From Nocardioides anomalus (GTDB lineage: Bacteria > Actinomycetota > Actinomycetes > Propionibacteriales > Nocardioidaceae): 64,000 nucleotides of DNA. Shown here piece by piece: positions 7,609 to 17,002 of this stretch. Under the pieces are notes generated by a model. The model was not told the origin of the DNA. It did no database searches and saw only the letters and a program-made list of their open reading frames with translations. Numbering within the stretch: position 1 is the first letter of the stretch; each line of letters begins with the position of its first letter. A program made the translations under genes and the position numbers. The stretch spans positions 2,976,001-3,040,000 of the forward strand of contig NZ_CP049257.1 of assembly GCF_011046535.1 (NCBI RefSeq), read 5' to 3'.

Positions 7609-9185
7609 CGCGTCCACTCCCCCGACCGGCGCATCAGGTCGGCTGCCTTCTCGCCGATCATGATGGTCGCCGCGTTGGTGTTGACCGGCGTGATGCGTGG
7701 CATGACTGAGGCGTCGGCGACGCGGAGACCAGCCAGACCGTGGACGCGCAGCTCGGGATCGACCACCGCATCCGCGCCTGTGCCCATCGCGCACGTGCCC
7801 ACGGGGTGGTAATAGGTGCTGGTGCCGCGGGCGACGAACGCACGCAGAGCCGCCTCGTCCGTGACGTGCGGTCCCGGCAGCACCTCGCGGGCGCGCCAGG
7901 GCGCGAACGGCTCGCTCGCTGCGATCTCGCGTGCCACCTGCACTCCGTGCACCATCCGCCGGACGTCGGACTCCGTGCCCAGGTAGTTCGGGTCGATGAG
8001 AGGCGCGGTCGCAGGGTCCGGCCCGGCGAGGCGGATCGTGCCTCGTGCCTCCGGCACCGTGGCGACCGCCAGAGTGAAGCTGTTCGCGGGCGCCGCCAGG
8101 TGCGGTGGGTGGAACGGCACGTGGATGAACATCAGCTGCATGTCCGGACCACTCAGCGAGACCTCGCTGCGCCAGACCATCGATGTCTCGGCGTGGTTGT
8201 TCCGGCCCGGGGCGATCGGCTGGGCCGCCTCGTATACGACCCCGCACAGGGGGTGGTCGTGCAGGTTGCGGCCCACTCCCGGCAGGTCGATCACGACGTC
8301 GACCCCTGCGGCCTCGAGTTCGGCAGCTGGGCCGACCCCGGAGAGGAGCAACAACCGGGGCGAGTCCACCGCACCTGCGGTGATCACGACCTCACGGTCG
8401 GCGTGGACCGTGGCGAGGTGCCCGTCGCGCTCGAGCTCGAGGCCCACGCAGCGGTCTTCGTCGAACCGCAGCCTCCGCACCCGTGAGTTGGTGGCGACGG
8501 TCAGGTTGGGCCTGTGACCGAGTACTGGATGGAGGTACGCGACTGCGGTGCTCTGACGCACTCCCCCAGCGATGGACAGGTCGTGCCAGCCAGCACCTTC
8601 GGCGTGCTCGCCGTTGAAGTCGTCGGTGGACGGGTAGCCAGCGGCTGCCGCACCGTCGAGGAAGACCTGGGAGAGGGGGTTGGGACCGGACGCAGGTGCC
8701 GGCCGCATCGGCCCCTCGGTCCCCCGGTACCGCGGGTCCCGTCCGACGGTCGTCTCCATCCGGCGGAAGTAGGGCAGCACCGACTCGTAGTCCCAGCCTG
8801 GAGATCCGGACGCGGCCCACTGGTCGAAGTCGTTGCGGTGACCACGCAGGTAGACCATCGCGTTGATGCTGCTGCTACCGCCGAGCGTGTGGCCTCGTGG
8901 CCAGCTGTGGGAGGCGCCATCAGTGCCGGCCTGCGGGACCGTGCGGTACGCGTAGTCGACCTCAGTGCCCCACAGGGCCGGCCACGCCGGCGGCGCGGCG
9001 ATGTCCGGCAGACTGTCCGCCGGCCCGGATTCGAGCAGCAGCACCCGAGCTGCCGGGTCCTCGGACAGACGGGCGGCCACCACACAACCGGCCGACCCTG
9101 CACCCACGACCACGTAGTCGTAGCGTCCACGCGCCGCGGCTCCCGGACTCCCCTCGTGCTCCCGGCCCCTTCGACTGAGCATCAT
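7605..9185 (-). CDS. GMC family FAD-dependent oxidoreductase (choline dehydrogenase-like)
   Basis: A 526-residue glucose-methanol-choline oxidoreductase. The FAD-binding YVVVGAGSAGCVVAARLSED lies just after the N-terminus, the GMC signature GHTLGGSSSINAMVYLRGH follows, and the C-terminal HPVGTCAMG and PVNTNAATIMIGEKAADL supply the catalytic His/Asn region. It would oxidise an alcohol to an aldehyde or ketone. Start is the ATG pair at 9183-9185; the open frame further upstream has no family similarity. It is the first gene of a two-gene operon with the hydrolase and is divergent from the LuxR regulator. Confidence 0.88.
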   Translation of the reverse strand: MMLSRRGREHEGSPGAAARGRYDYVVVGAGSAGCVVAARLSEDPAARVLLLESGPADSLPDIAAPPAWPALWGTEVDYAYRTVPQAGTDGASHSWPRGHTLGGSSSINAMVYLRGHRNDFDQWAASGSPGWDYESVLPYFRRMETTVGRDPRYRGTEGPMRPAPASGPNPLSQVFLDGAAAAGYPSTDDFNGEHAEGAGWHDLSIAGGVRQSTAVAYLHPVLGHRPNLTVATNSRVRRLRFDEDRCVGLELERDGHLATVHADREVVITAGAVDSPRLLLLSGVGPAAELEAAGVDVVIDLPGVGRNLHDHPLCGVVYEAAQPIAPGRNNHAETSMVWRSEVSLSGPDMQLMFIHVPFHPPHLAAPANSFTLAVATVPEARGTIRLAGPDPATAPLIDPNYLGTESDVRRMVHGVQVAREIAASEPFAPWRAREVLPGPHVTDEAALRAFVARGTSTYYHPVGTCAMGTGADAVVDPELRVHGLAGLRVADASVMPRITPVNTNAATIMIGEKAADLMRRSGEWTR

Positions 9186-9253
9186 CACTGTCCTTCTCGA
9201 TCCGCAGCGGCCGTGGACGACCAGAACTGGCCGCCGTGTGCGCTGATGGGACG

Positions 9254-9299
9254 ACCGTAGGAACGGGCGCCACCTCCTCGCGTACGTCAGGTGACGGTC
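9254..9299 (-). promoter_or_regulatory. LuxR-type activator site and promoter, copy A
   Basis: On the minus strand, GACCGTCACCTGACGTACGCG (9299-9279) contains the perfect palindrome CGTCA-CC-TGACG. Nineteen bases further on is a TACGGT -10 (9259-9254). The same motif with the same spacing occurs at 12217-12262. There is no good -35, as expected for an activator-dependent promoter. It drives the GMC oxidoreductase/hydrolase operon. Confidence 0.65.
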
Positions 9300-9482
9300 T
9301 CCCCGACGTTGGCTCTGGTGGAGCGCGTGGACCGGAAGGACTGAGGTCGACCAGGAGGCCGTTCCGCCTGCTTCACCCATAGGGACGTCGGCGTCTCCGA
9401 CCACGTTCTCGCCTACCCTGGCGTCGCCGTGGGCCGATCGCGGATCCCCACGACGGCCGGCACGAGGGACAGGGGCGCGGAG

Positions 9483-12189
9483 ATGACGACTGAGGGCGTG
9501 GTCGGCCGCGACGCCGAACTGGCAGTACTCGATGAGCTGTTCCGCGACATCCGGCTCCACGGGCGCGTCGTCCTCCTCCGTGGAGAAGCAGGGATCGGCA
9601 AGTCTGAACTGATGCGTCTCGGCCGCGAGTCCGCGGCCCGACGCGGGTTGCGCGTCTTGCGCGCCACTGGCGTCGAGGGCGAGATGACGCTCCCGTTCGC
9701 CGGCCTCCACCAGCTGATCCAACCGATGTTGGGTGGCCTCTCGACACTGCCCGCCCCCCCAGCTGCGCGCGCTGATGGCGGCCTTCGGCATGACGGATGA
9801 GGCCGCGCCGGAGCCCTTCTTGATCGGCCTGGCGGCACTGAACCTGCTCAGCGAGAGCGCGGCGGGCCAACCCCTCGTCCTGGCGGTCGACGACGCCCAC
9901 TGGTTGGACCGGCCCAGCGCTGACGTCCTCGGCTTCATCGCCAGACGTCTGGAGTCCGAGGCGGTGGTCATGGTGGTCGCTCAACGCGACGACTTCCCGC
10001 CTGTCATTGCGGGCTCGGTCGTGCACGAGCTGCCGTTGGGACGCCTGGACCGCCACCTGGCCGAACAGGTGCTCACGCACCGCGCGCCGCACCTCGGGTC
10101 GACCGACCTGGGTCGTCTGCTGGACGTGGCAGCGGGCAACCCGCTTGCGCTGACCGAGTTGCCCCTCGACGGCGTGTACGACGACTCCGCGCCCCCGTCC
10201 CTGACCGCGCGCCTGGAGCGCGCCTTCGCAGCCCGGCTCCCCGCTCTTCCCGACGTGACGCAAGACCTGCTGCTCGTCGCCGCCCTGGAAGGCGAAGGAG
10301 ACCTGGGAGACGCTCTGAGGGCCGCTGCTGCTCTGCGTGGCGAGGAGGTGTCTGCGCAGGCTGTGGTCCCGGCCGTCGAGGCCGGACTGGCCGCTCTGGC
10401 CGGCGGGAGGCTGGAGTTCCGTCACCCTCTGGTCCGCCACGCGATCCGGCAGCAGGCCACGTTGCCCCACTTGCAGAGCGCCCATCGCGCGTTGGCGCAG
10501 ACACTGGTGGACCCGCACCGCCAGGTCTGGCACCGGGCCGCCGCGACCGACCGGCCGGACGAGGAGCTCGCCTCGGAGTTGGAGGAGGTCGGCGCACGCG
10601 CCCGGCACCGCGGAGGGGTGGCGGCAGCACAGGCGGCACTCGAGCGTGCCGCCCGGCTGAGCGCGGACCCGGCGGCCCGGATCAGGCGCTACCTGATGGC
10701 CGCTGAGCTCGCGTTCGAGTGGGGTAGACCCGACATCGTCGACCGGCTCTTGCAGGAGACGGCCGCCCTCGACGTACCTGCCCTGGAACGAACACGGATG
10801 GCAGTGATCCGCGACAACTTCGCGGAGGGCCTCGAGGGCGCGGGCACCAGGAGGTTGACCGAGGCAGCCGCTGCGGCGGCCTCGGACGGTCGCACGGATC
10901 AGGCTCTGGTGTTCCTCCAGGCGGCGTCGTTGCAGTGCATGTGGGCCGATGCCAGCGCGGCGACGCGCGCCCGCGTCGTGGAAGTCGTCGAGCAGGCACT
11001 CGAGCCCGACGACCCCCTCGCGCTCGAGTGCATCGGGTACGTCCTGCCGTTCGAGCGCGGAGCCGTGGTCCTGGAACGCCTGCGCGCTGACTCCCCTGGT
11101 CTCCTCGACCCGGCGCGCACACGTGCCGCCGGGTTCGCGACGAGCGTGGCCGGCGACATGCCCCTCGCCGTCGAGCTGCTGGCCTCTGCGCTCCCTGGTC
11201 TGCGGGCCGGCGGAGAACTCGGACTGTTGTGCCGGGTCCTGATGGTGCAGGCCTGGAGTGCGCTGATGGTCGGCCGGTTCGACCTCGCCGCCACGGCAGC
11301 CGACGAGGCCGGCCGGCTCGCCGCGGACACCGAGCAGCCGCTGGTGCGGGCCATCTCACTGGTCGTCCAGTCCGTCGTGTCCTCGCTGCGCGCCACGGAA
11401 GACCTTGAGCGAGATGCTGCGGAACGCCTCGACGAGGCGTCTCGACTGGGGATCCAGGTCCAGTCCAACGGGGTCCTGGCGGTGGTGCAGGTCGCCCGCG
11501 GCGCCATCGCACTCAGCGGGGGGCGTCACCACGAGGCCTGGGAGGAGCTGATCCGGGTCGCCGACCCCGCTGATCCCGCCTATCACGCCGTGGTGCACAC
11601 CTACACTGCGGCCGACCTCGTCGAGTCAGCCGTGCACAGTGGACACCGCGCTGAGGCCGAGCAGGTCATGGCCGAGCTCGAGAGGGTCGCCCACGCCACG
11701 CCTTCCCCGATGCTGCACGTCGGGATGCGGTACGGCCGCGCGCTGCTGGCAGCCGAGGACGAGGCCGAGCGGCTGTACGAGGCCGCGCTGGCCGCAGACC
11801 TGAGCGCCTGGCCCTTCGCCCGTGCGCGGCTGCAGCTGGCGTACGGCGCGTGGCTCCGCAGGCGCCGGCGGGGGGCCGAGTCCAGGGCGCCGCTCCGGGC
11901 CGCTCGGGACACCTTCGACGCGCTCGGTGCCGTGGCCTGGGGTGAGAGGTCGCGTCAGGAGCTGCGCGCCTCGGGTGAGCAGAGCAGGCCACGCAACGCC
12001 GACCTTCGCGAACAGCTGAGTCCTCAGGAACTGCTCATCGCCCAGCTGGCCGCGGAAGGTCTCACCAACCGCGAGATCGGCGCGCGGCTCTACCTCTCAC
12101 ACCGGACGGTCGGCACCCACCTGCACCGCCTCTTCCCCAAGCTGGGGATCACCTCCCGCGCTGCCCTGCGCGAAGCCCTCGGTCTCTGA
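9483..12189 (+). pseudogene. LAL-type LuxR regulator, frameshifted in a C7 run
   Basis: This large ATP-binding LuxR regulator (about 900 residues) has an N-terminal AAA/NACHT-like ATPase (Walker A GEAGIGKS; Walker B LVLAVDDAHW), a long helical middle and a C-terminal HTH with LTNREIGARLYLSHRTVGTH near the end. It is split: the frame from ATG 9483 runs to 9800, whereas the rest is in the next frame, ending at 12189. The protein reads smoothly if one C is removed from the C7 run at 9754-9760 (...STLPAPP then QLRALMAAFGM). All other domains are intact, so this is either a very recent mutation, a phase-variable tract or an assembly error. It is the likely activator of both flanking promoters that carry the shared palindrome. 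Confidence 0.75.
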
Positions 12190-12216
12190 ACCCACGGACC
12201 AGCGCACGGTCGGCAT

Positions 12217-12262
12217 GACCGTCATGTGACGTACGCGAAGAGCGCGCGCCCCTTCTTACGTT
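12217..12262 (+). promoter_or_regulatory. LuxR-type activator site and promoter, copy B
   Basis: GACCGTCATGTGACGTACGCG (12217-12237) contains the palindrome CGTCA-TG-TGACG and is followed after 19 bases by a TACGTT -10 (12257-12262). It differs from copy A at two positions of 21, and the region between motif and -10 is also similar (both contain GCGCCC and TTCnTACG). It drives the esterase gene. Confidence 0.65.
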
Positions 12263-12364
12263 GGGACTCGTCAGCGTGAGGACGGTCGAACCGGCCTTCC
12301 GACGCCACGACGTCCACCACACACTCCGCGGACGCGGTCTGCGGGCACCGAAGGGAACAGCAGC

Positions 12365-13078
12365 ATGGACACCACCACCGATCACGGGATCAAGAACGTC
12401 GTGCTCGTCCACGGCGCGTTCGCGGACGGCTCCGGCTGGCGCGGCGTGTACGACGACCTGACCGGCCGCGGCTACCGGGTGACGATCGTGCAGATCCCGC
12501 TCACCTCGCTCGCGGATGACGTCGCCGCGACCAGGCGAGTCCTCGACCGCCAGGACGGGCCGACCATCCTGGTCGGGCACTCGTGGGGCGGCACGGTCGT
12601 GACCGAGGCAGGGTCCCACCCGAACGTCGCCGGGCTGGTCTACGTCGCAGCGCTCGCGCCTGACTCCGGCCAGACCACAGCCCAGCAGTACGAGGGCTTC
12701 GCCGCAACGCCCGACTTCGTCATCGATGTCGGCGATGACGGCTACGGCTTCCTCAACCCCGGGAAGTTCAAGGTCGGTTTCGCCGCCGACGCCAGTGATG
12801 CCGAGGCGGAGTTCATGCGTGACTCGCAGGTCCCCATCAACATGTCGGTCTTCGGCAGCCCGGTCACCACCGCCGCTTGGCGCAGCAAGCCGTCGTGGGC
12901 GGTCATCGGCACCGAGGACAAGGCGTTCGACCGGGCGATGCTCGAGCACATGGCTCAGCGGGCGGGTGCGCAGATCACCACGGTCGCAGGCAGCCACGCT
13001 GTCTACCTCACTCAGGCCACCGTCGTCGCGGACGTCATCGTCGACGCCGCCGAGCACGCCCTCGTCAGCGCGAACTGA
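12365..13078 (+). CDS. Alpha/beta hydrolase (EstC/salicylate esterase-like)
   Basis: A 237-residue alpha/beta hydrolase of the small esterase type that starts directly with the HG strand. VLVHGAFADGS covers residues 13-23, the nucleophile is S73 in GHSWGG, and the catalytic histidine is H211 in AGSHAVY. It probably hydrolyses small esters in the cytoplasm. It has its own promoter carrying the motif shared with the GMC operon, so the two are likely co-activated. The ATG at 12365 is preceded by AAGGGAACAGC, a weak ribosome site. A strong hairpin follows its stop. Confidence 0.85.
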   Translation: MDTTTDHGIKNVVLVHGAFADGSGWRGVYDDLTGRGYRVTIVQIPLTSLADDVAATRRVLDRQDGPTILVGHSWGGTVVTEAGSHPNVAGLVYVAALAPDSGQTTAQQYEGFAATPDFVIDVGDDGYGFLNPGKFKVGFAADASDAEAEFMRDSQVPINMSVFGSPVTTAAWRSKPSWAVIGTEDKAFDRAMLEHMAQRAGAQITTVAGSHAVYLTQATVVADVIVDAAEHALVSAN

Positions 13079-13096
13079 GACGCACACCCACCAGTC

Positions 13097-13131
13097 CCGG
13101 CCGGCTCGCGCGACCCCCGCGAGCCGGCCGG
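13097..13131 (+). terminator. Hairpin between the esterase and TRIC genes
   Basis: A 14-bp perfect stem (CCGGCCGGCTCGCG and its complement) encloses a 7-nt loop. There is no U-tract, so it may act as a partial terminator or an mRNA-stability element between two genes on the same strand. Confidence 0.55.
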
Positions 13132-13152
13132 ACCCTCGTGAGAGGAGGAGCG

Positions 13153-13803
13153 ATGCGAGTCGCGACGTTCGAGATCCCCCTCGGGATCGAGCTGCTCGCC
13201 GCCGCCCTCGGCGGACTTCAGGGTGCTCTCTTCGCGGCCGCGCACCGCGACCGCCGCGTCGACGTGCTCGGTGTCGTCATCATCGGTCTGAGCGTCGCGC
13301 TCGGCGGCAGCCTGCTGCGCGACGTGGTGCTCGACCAGCCACCTGTCGTCATCTGGGCCAACAGCTACCTGCTGGTCGCTGCATCCGCCGCCGTCCTGGG
13401 AATGACGCTGCAGCAGACGCTGACCCGCGCCGAGTGGCCGCTCACGGTGCTCGACGCCATCGTCATGGGCCTGTTCGGGGCGATCGCCACCTCGAAGGCG
13501 CTCTCCCTGGGGGTGGGCGACGTCGGAGCGCTGGTCGTGGGCGTCATCGGGTCGATCGGCGGTGGCGTGCTGCGCGACATCTTGATGAACCGGCCGGTCT
13601 CCGTCCTCCACGTCGGCACGCTGTACGCCGTGGCCGCCGCTGCAGGCGCGGCCGCTCTCATCGTCCTGGTCGCACTCTCCACCCCGATCCTGATCGCGGG
13701 GGCAGGCTCGGCAACCGTGACGGTCGCTGTGCGTCTGGCCGCGGTGCGTCGTGACTGGACGTTCCCCGAACAAGGCTCCATGCGTCTGCGCCGTCGGTCC
13801 TAG
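13153..13803 (+). CDS. Trimeric intracellular cation channel family protein (UPF0126)
   Basis: A 216-residue membrane protein with about seven helices built as two similar halves. Each half carries the TRIC/UPF0126 signature: GGSLLRDVVLDQPP in the first and GGGVLRDILMNRPV in the second. Prokaryotic members form trimeric potassium-permeable channels. AGAGGAGGAGCG fixes the ATG at 13153. It follows the esterase by 74 bases, with a strong hairpin between, so read-through expression from copy-B promoter is possible but uncertain. No functional link to the esterase is evident. Confidence 0.88.
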   Translation: MRVATFEIPLGIELLAAALGGLQGALFAAAHRDRRVDVLGVVIIGLSVALGGSLLRDVVLDQPPVVIWANSYLLVAASAAVLGMTLQQTLTRAEWPLTVLDAIVMGLFGAIATSKALSLGVGDVGALVVGVIGSIGGGVLRDILMNRPVSVLHVGTLYAVAAAAGAAALIVLVALSTPILIAGAGSATVTVAVRLAAVRRDWTFPEQGSMRLRRRS

Positions 13804-13887
13804 GCTCGTCGCGGACAGCGAGTCGCTCTGTCGTCACCGACACCGGTCACACCGGAAACCTGCGACACCCGGCAACCTGAAGGCAGC

Positions 13888-14427
13888 TCAACGGTCCGCC
13901 CGCAGGCCGTTGAGGAAGATCTCGAGCGAGCGGCGCCACCAGTCGTCGCCCAACCGGACGGCCTGCGCGTTCAGCCAGATGAGTCGGTCGAGGTCCTCGC
14001 CGGAGACGTCGTCGCGAAGCGTGCCGTCTGCTTGGGCGGCCTCCATGAGGGGAGCGGCGTGCGCGACCGCTTGCGACGTGACCTCGCGCAGAGCGACCGA
14101 CTCAGGATGGCGGCGCGCGACGATCGCGTTGAAGGTCGGATCAGCCGCCTGAGCCGCGCCCAACGCGAACACGTAGCTCGAGAACCGCTCCCACGGGGTC
14201 GCGCCGGCGGTGGCCGCGACCGCAGTAGCGAGCTTCTCCGCGGCGACGTCGGCGACCACGGCATCGGTGAGCCCCTCCCGACTGCCGAACCGGTGGTAGA
14301 TCGTGCCCGGGCTCACGCCCGCTCGCCGTGCGATGTCCTCCAGCGGGACGTCGATCCCGTGCTCAGCGAAGGCCTCAGCCGCCGCGGCACGGATCCGCTC
14401 CGCATTGCGCCGGGCGTCGGCTCGCAT
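13888..14427 (-). CDS. TetR/AcrR family repressor of the LLM/FAD operon
   Basis: A 179-residue TetR protein with an N-terminal helix-turn-helix (LEDIARRAGVSPGTIYHRFG, about residues 30-49) and a C-terminal domain of the type with a WWRRSLEIFLNGLR end, seen in many actinobacterial TetRs. The ATG at 14427 is preferred over 14466 because AAGGGGAGACTCG precedes it. It is divergent from the LLM oxidoreductase, and two related palindromes lie in the gap, so it likely represses both itself and that operon. Confidence 0.85.
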   Translation of the reverse strand: MRADARRNAERIRAAAAEAFAEHGIDVPLEDIARRAGVSPGTIYHRFGSREGLTDAVVADVAAEKLATAVAATAGATPWERFSSYVFALGAAQAADPTFNAIVARRHPESVALREVTSQAVAHAAPLMEAAQADGTLRDDVSGEDLDRLIWLNAQAVRLGDDWWRRSLEIFLNGLRADR

Positions 14428-14461
14428 CGAGTCTCCCCTTCTCGGAATAGATTGATGGACT

Positions 14462-14492
14462 CTCAAGTTGAGGCTGTCGCTCTAAGTTGAGA
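14462..14492. promoter_or_regulatory. Paired operator candidates for the second TetR
   Basis: CTCAAGTTGAG (14462-14472) is a perfect 11-bp palindrome. TCTAAGTTGAGA (14481-14492) shares its AAGTTGAG core. The two sit about two helical turns apart, 27 bp upstream of the LLM start, in an otherwise less GC-rich patch. Confidence 0.6.
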
Positions 14493-14518
14493 CTACGCCA
14501 AGATACGGAGACACTCCC

Positions 14519-15445
14519 TTGACCGACTACGGACACGAGGTCCGCTTCGGACTCAGCATCGACCCTGGAGTCGGTGGCCTGAGCAGGGCCTTCCAGCTGG
14601 CCGGACAGGCCGACAGACTGGGCCTCGACCTGCTGGCCGTCCAGGACCACGCCTACCAGCCGTCGCACCTCGACACCTGGACGCTGCTCACCTACCTCTC
14701 GGCGGCGACCGAGCGGATCTCGGTCATGCCGGACGTCGCCGACCTCCAGCTCCGCCCGCCCGCCGTGCTCGCCAAGGCCGCGTCGACCTTGTCGCTGATG
14801 AACGGCGGTCGCGTCCAGCTGGGCGTGGGCGGCGGCCCGTTCCCCGACGCCATCGCCGGGATGGGCGCATCGCGCCGCGAGCCGTCCGTCATGGTGACCT
14901 ACGCCGACGCTGCCGTCGAGATCCTCATCAAGGCGCTCCGGGGAGGCCCGACTCAGGGCGGAAATGAGGAGTACAGGGTCGACTACGTCGCCGGGCCGGC
15001 GGCACCGAGCAGCCCCCAGGTCTGGCTGGGCGCACAGAAGAAGCGCATGCTCGACCTGGTGGGTCGCAGGGCCCAGGGCTGGATCTCCCCGCTCAACATC
15101 TACGTGCCGGCCGAGGACGTTCCCGCCAAGCAACAGCTCATCGACAACAGCGCCCGCGCCGCCGGACGCGAACCCGCCGACATCGCGCGCATCTGGAACG
15201 TGATCGGCACGATCGCCAGCAGCACTGAGGGGGCCGGCCACAGCCCCACCGGCGGGCTCACCGGCGACACCTCGACGTGGGTCGACTTCCTGGCCGACGC
15301 CGTGGTCGAGCTCGGCTTCGACACGTTCATCTTCTGGCCCGTGGCCAACTCGGACCGGACCGAGGAGCAGCAGCTCGAGCTCTTCGCGACCGAGGTGGTA
15401 CCCGCCGTCCGGCAGAGCGTCGCGGACCTCAGGAGGGCCCGGTGA
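14519..15445 (+). CDS. LLM-class flavin-dependent oxidoreductase
   Basis: A 308-residue luciferase-like monooxygenase-fold protein. Typical elements are the N-terminal FGLSIDP strand, a QDHAYQP segment near residue 40, ISVMPDVADLQLRPPAVLAK, and GGRVQLGVGGGPFPDA. It would use FMNH2 or F420; the cofactor cannot be decided by eye. TTG at 14519 is the best start, with GGAG eight bases before it. Its stop overlaps the GTG of the FAD-linked oxidase (GTGA), so the two are coupled. Regulation by the divergent TetR is likely. Confidence 0.85.
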   Translation: MTDYGHEVRFGLSIDPGVGGLSRAFQLAGQADRLGLDLLAVQDHAYQPSHLDTWTLLTYLSAATERISVMPDVADLQLRPPAVLAKAASTLSLMNGGRVQLGVGGGPFPDAIAGMGASRREPSVMVTYADAAVEILIKALRGGPTQGGNEEYRVDYVAGPAAPSSPQVWLGAQKKRMLDLVGRRAQGWISPLNIYVPAEDVPAKQQLIDNSARAAGREPADIARIWNVIGTIASSTEGAGHSPTGGLTGDTSTWVDFLADAVVELGFDTFIFWPVANSDRTEEQQLELFATEVVPAVRQSVADLRRAR

Positions 15446-16767
15446 CCACGCCGGTCGGTCAGCCGACCCTGCCCGACTCCGTCCGGACGGTCACACCCGA
15501 GGACGACGCGTACCGGTTCCTCCGGTCCACCTACACGACCCGCCATTCGCCGGCCCAGATCCTCGTGCCGCGCTCGGTCGACGAGGTCTCCCAGGCCGTC
15601 CGCTACGCCGCGGCGACACGGCTGCCCGTCTCCATCCGCAGCGGTGGCCACGGGCTCGACGGGCTCTCCTCCAACGACGGTGGCATCGTCGTCGACCTCG
15701 GCGCCATGAACTCCGTCTCGCTGCTGGAAGCACCCGCGGGCGCCGAGCCACCTCTCGTCCGCGTGGGGGCCGGCGCCCGTTGGGCGCAGGTCGCGTCCGC
15801 GCTCGCGCCGTACGAGCTCGCGATCAGCTCCGGCGACCACGGCAACGTCGGCGTCGGTGGACTCGCCACCGCCGGTGGCCTCGGTTGGCTCGTGCGCACC
15901 TACGGCCTGACCGTGGACCACGTACGCGCCGCGACCGTCGTCCTGCCGTCGGGAGAGGTCCTCCGCGCCGACGACGCCGAGCCCGACCTGCTCTGGGCGG
16001 TGCGCGGCGCGGGATCCTTCGTCGGCGTGGTCACCGACCTCGACATCGAGCCGATGCGCCTGCCGGCGGTCCAGCTCAGCCAGGTCGTCATCGAGCTCGA
16101 CGACCACGGTGTGGCCCTTCGCCGGTGGTCAGGGTTCATGCACACGGCACCCCGCGAGCTCACCATGAGCGGCATCGTCGCCGCCTCCGGGCACCAGCTC
16201 GTCCTGGTGCTGACGGCGGTCTTCGCCGGCGCCGACCCACGCGCCGCCGACGCTGCCCTCGCTCCCCTCTTCGCCCGAAGAGGAGTGCACGGCGGTGCGT
16301 TCGAGCCCGCGCACTACTCCGATCTCGTGCCCACCAACCACCTGCACGCCAACGTCGGCCAGCAGCCCGCGACGACCACGAACGCACTCCTCAGGCGGCT
16401 CGACGACGACTCGGCGCGTGCGCTCATCGCGACGGCGAGGCACCCGGAGCGACCGTTCCTGCAGATCCGTGCCATCGGCGGCGCCATCAACGACGTCCAC
16501 CGTGACGCCACCGCCTTCGCCCACCGCAGCGCCGAGGTCCTGGTCACCGCGACCGTGTTCCCACCCCAGGATCGTCGAGGGCTGGACAGTGCGGCCAGGT
16601 CACTGCGGCGTCACGCCACTGGTGCCTACCGCAACTTCGAGAGCCACCCGTCCGAGGAGACGTTCCGACGCGCATTCCCAGGGCCCACCGGCGACCGTGT
16701 ACGTCGGCTGGCGCAGCGCTACGACCCCGAGGGTGTGCTCCGCAGGTCCGGCGCGACGAGGCGCTGA
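15442..16767 (+). CDS. FAD-binding (BBE-type) oxidoreductase
   Basis: A 441-residue PCMH-type flavoprotein like berberine-bridge and 6-hydroxynicotine oxidases. The SIRSGGHG motif has H70, the usual site of covalent 8α-histidyl-FAD attachment. GVGGLATAGGLGWLVRTYGL follows; the cysteine used for bicovalent FAD in some relatives is not obvious there. The C-terminal berberine-bridge segment (TGAYRNFESH ... RLAQRYDPEGVLR) is present in slightly altered form. AGGAGGG precedes the GTG at 15442. With the LLM enzyme it forms a two-step oxidation module for an unknown compound. Confidence 0.87.
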   Translation: MTTPVGQPTLPDSVRTVTPEDDAYRFLRSTYTTRHSPAQILVPRSVDEVSQAVRYAAATRLPVSIRSGGHGLDGLSSNDGGIVVDLGAMNSVSLLEAPAGAEPPLVRVGAGARWAQVASALAPYELAISSGDHGNVGVGGLATAGGLGWLVRTYGLTVDHVRAATVVLPSGEVLRADDAEPDLLWAVRGAGSFVGVVTDLDIEPMRLPAVQLSQVVIELDDHGVALRRWSGFMHTAPRELTMSGIVAASGHQLVLVLTAVFAGADPRAADAALAPLFARRGVHGGAFEPAHYSDLVPTNHLHANVGQQPATTTNALLRRLDDDSARALIATARHPERPFLQIRAIGGAINDVHRDATAFAHRSAEVLVTATVFPPQDRRGLDSAARSLRRHATGAYRNFESHPSEETFRRAFPGPTGDRVRRLAQRYDPEGVLRRSGATRR

Positions 16768-17002
16768 CACGACGGACGAAGTCGATCGCGCACGACAGCT
16801 GTCGTCTGCGGCACGTCGACACCAGACGCGCCTCCGCCCCCGTTGGGGCCGCGGGCCTGTGCCGAGCTCGACGGAAGCGCCGGGCTCATCTCAGGGTGAC
16901 GTACGCGCACCGAGCTGGGCCAGGGCGCTTGTGTCGGTGCCGGGGCTCCCGAGCATCGTCTGGGGGGAGTTTGTGGGGACCCAGGCTCCCCTGGAGAAAG
17001 AC

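Noticed and set aside
9754..9760. Programmed ribosomal frameshifting at the C7 run
   Set aside because: There is no downstream pseudoknot-like structure that I can see, and the regulator family is not known to use frameshifting. Mutation, phase variation or error is simpler.
9186..9971. N-terminal extension of the GMC oxidoreductase frame
   Set aside because: The frame is open through the divergent LuxR gene, but the added sequence has no family similarity and would swallow the conserved promoter motif.
16897..16907. Third copy of TGACGTACGCG, part of the LuxR-regulon motif
   Set aside because: Only the right half matches; the palindrome is broken and there is no TACGNT at the conserved distance. 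No gene starts downstream on the plus strand before the tRNA terminator.
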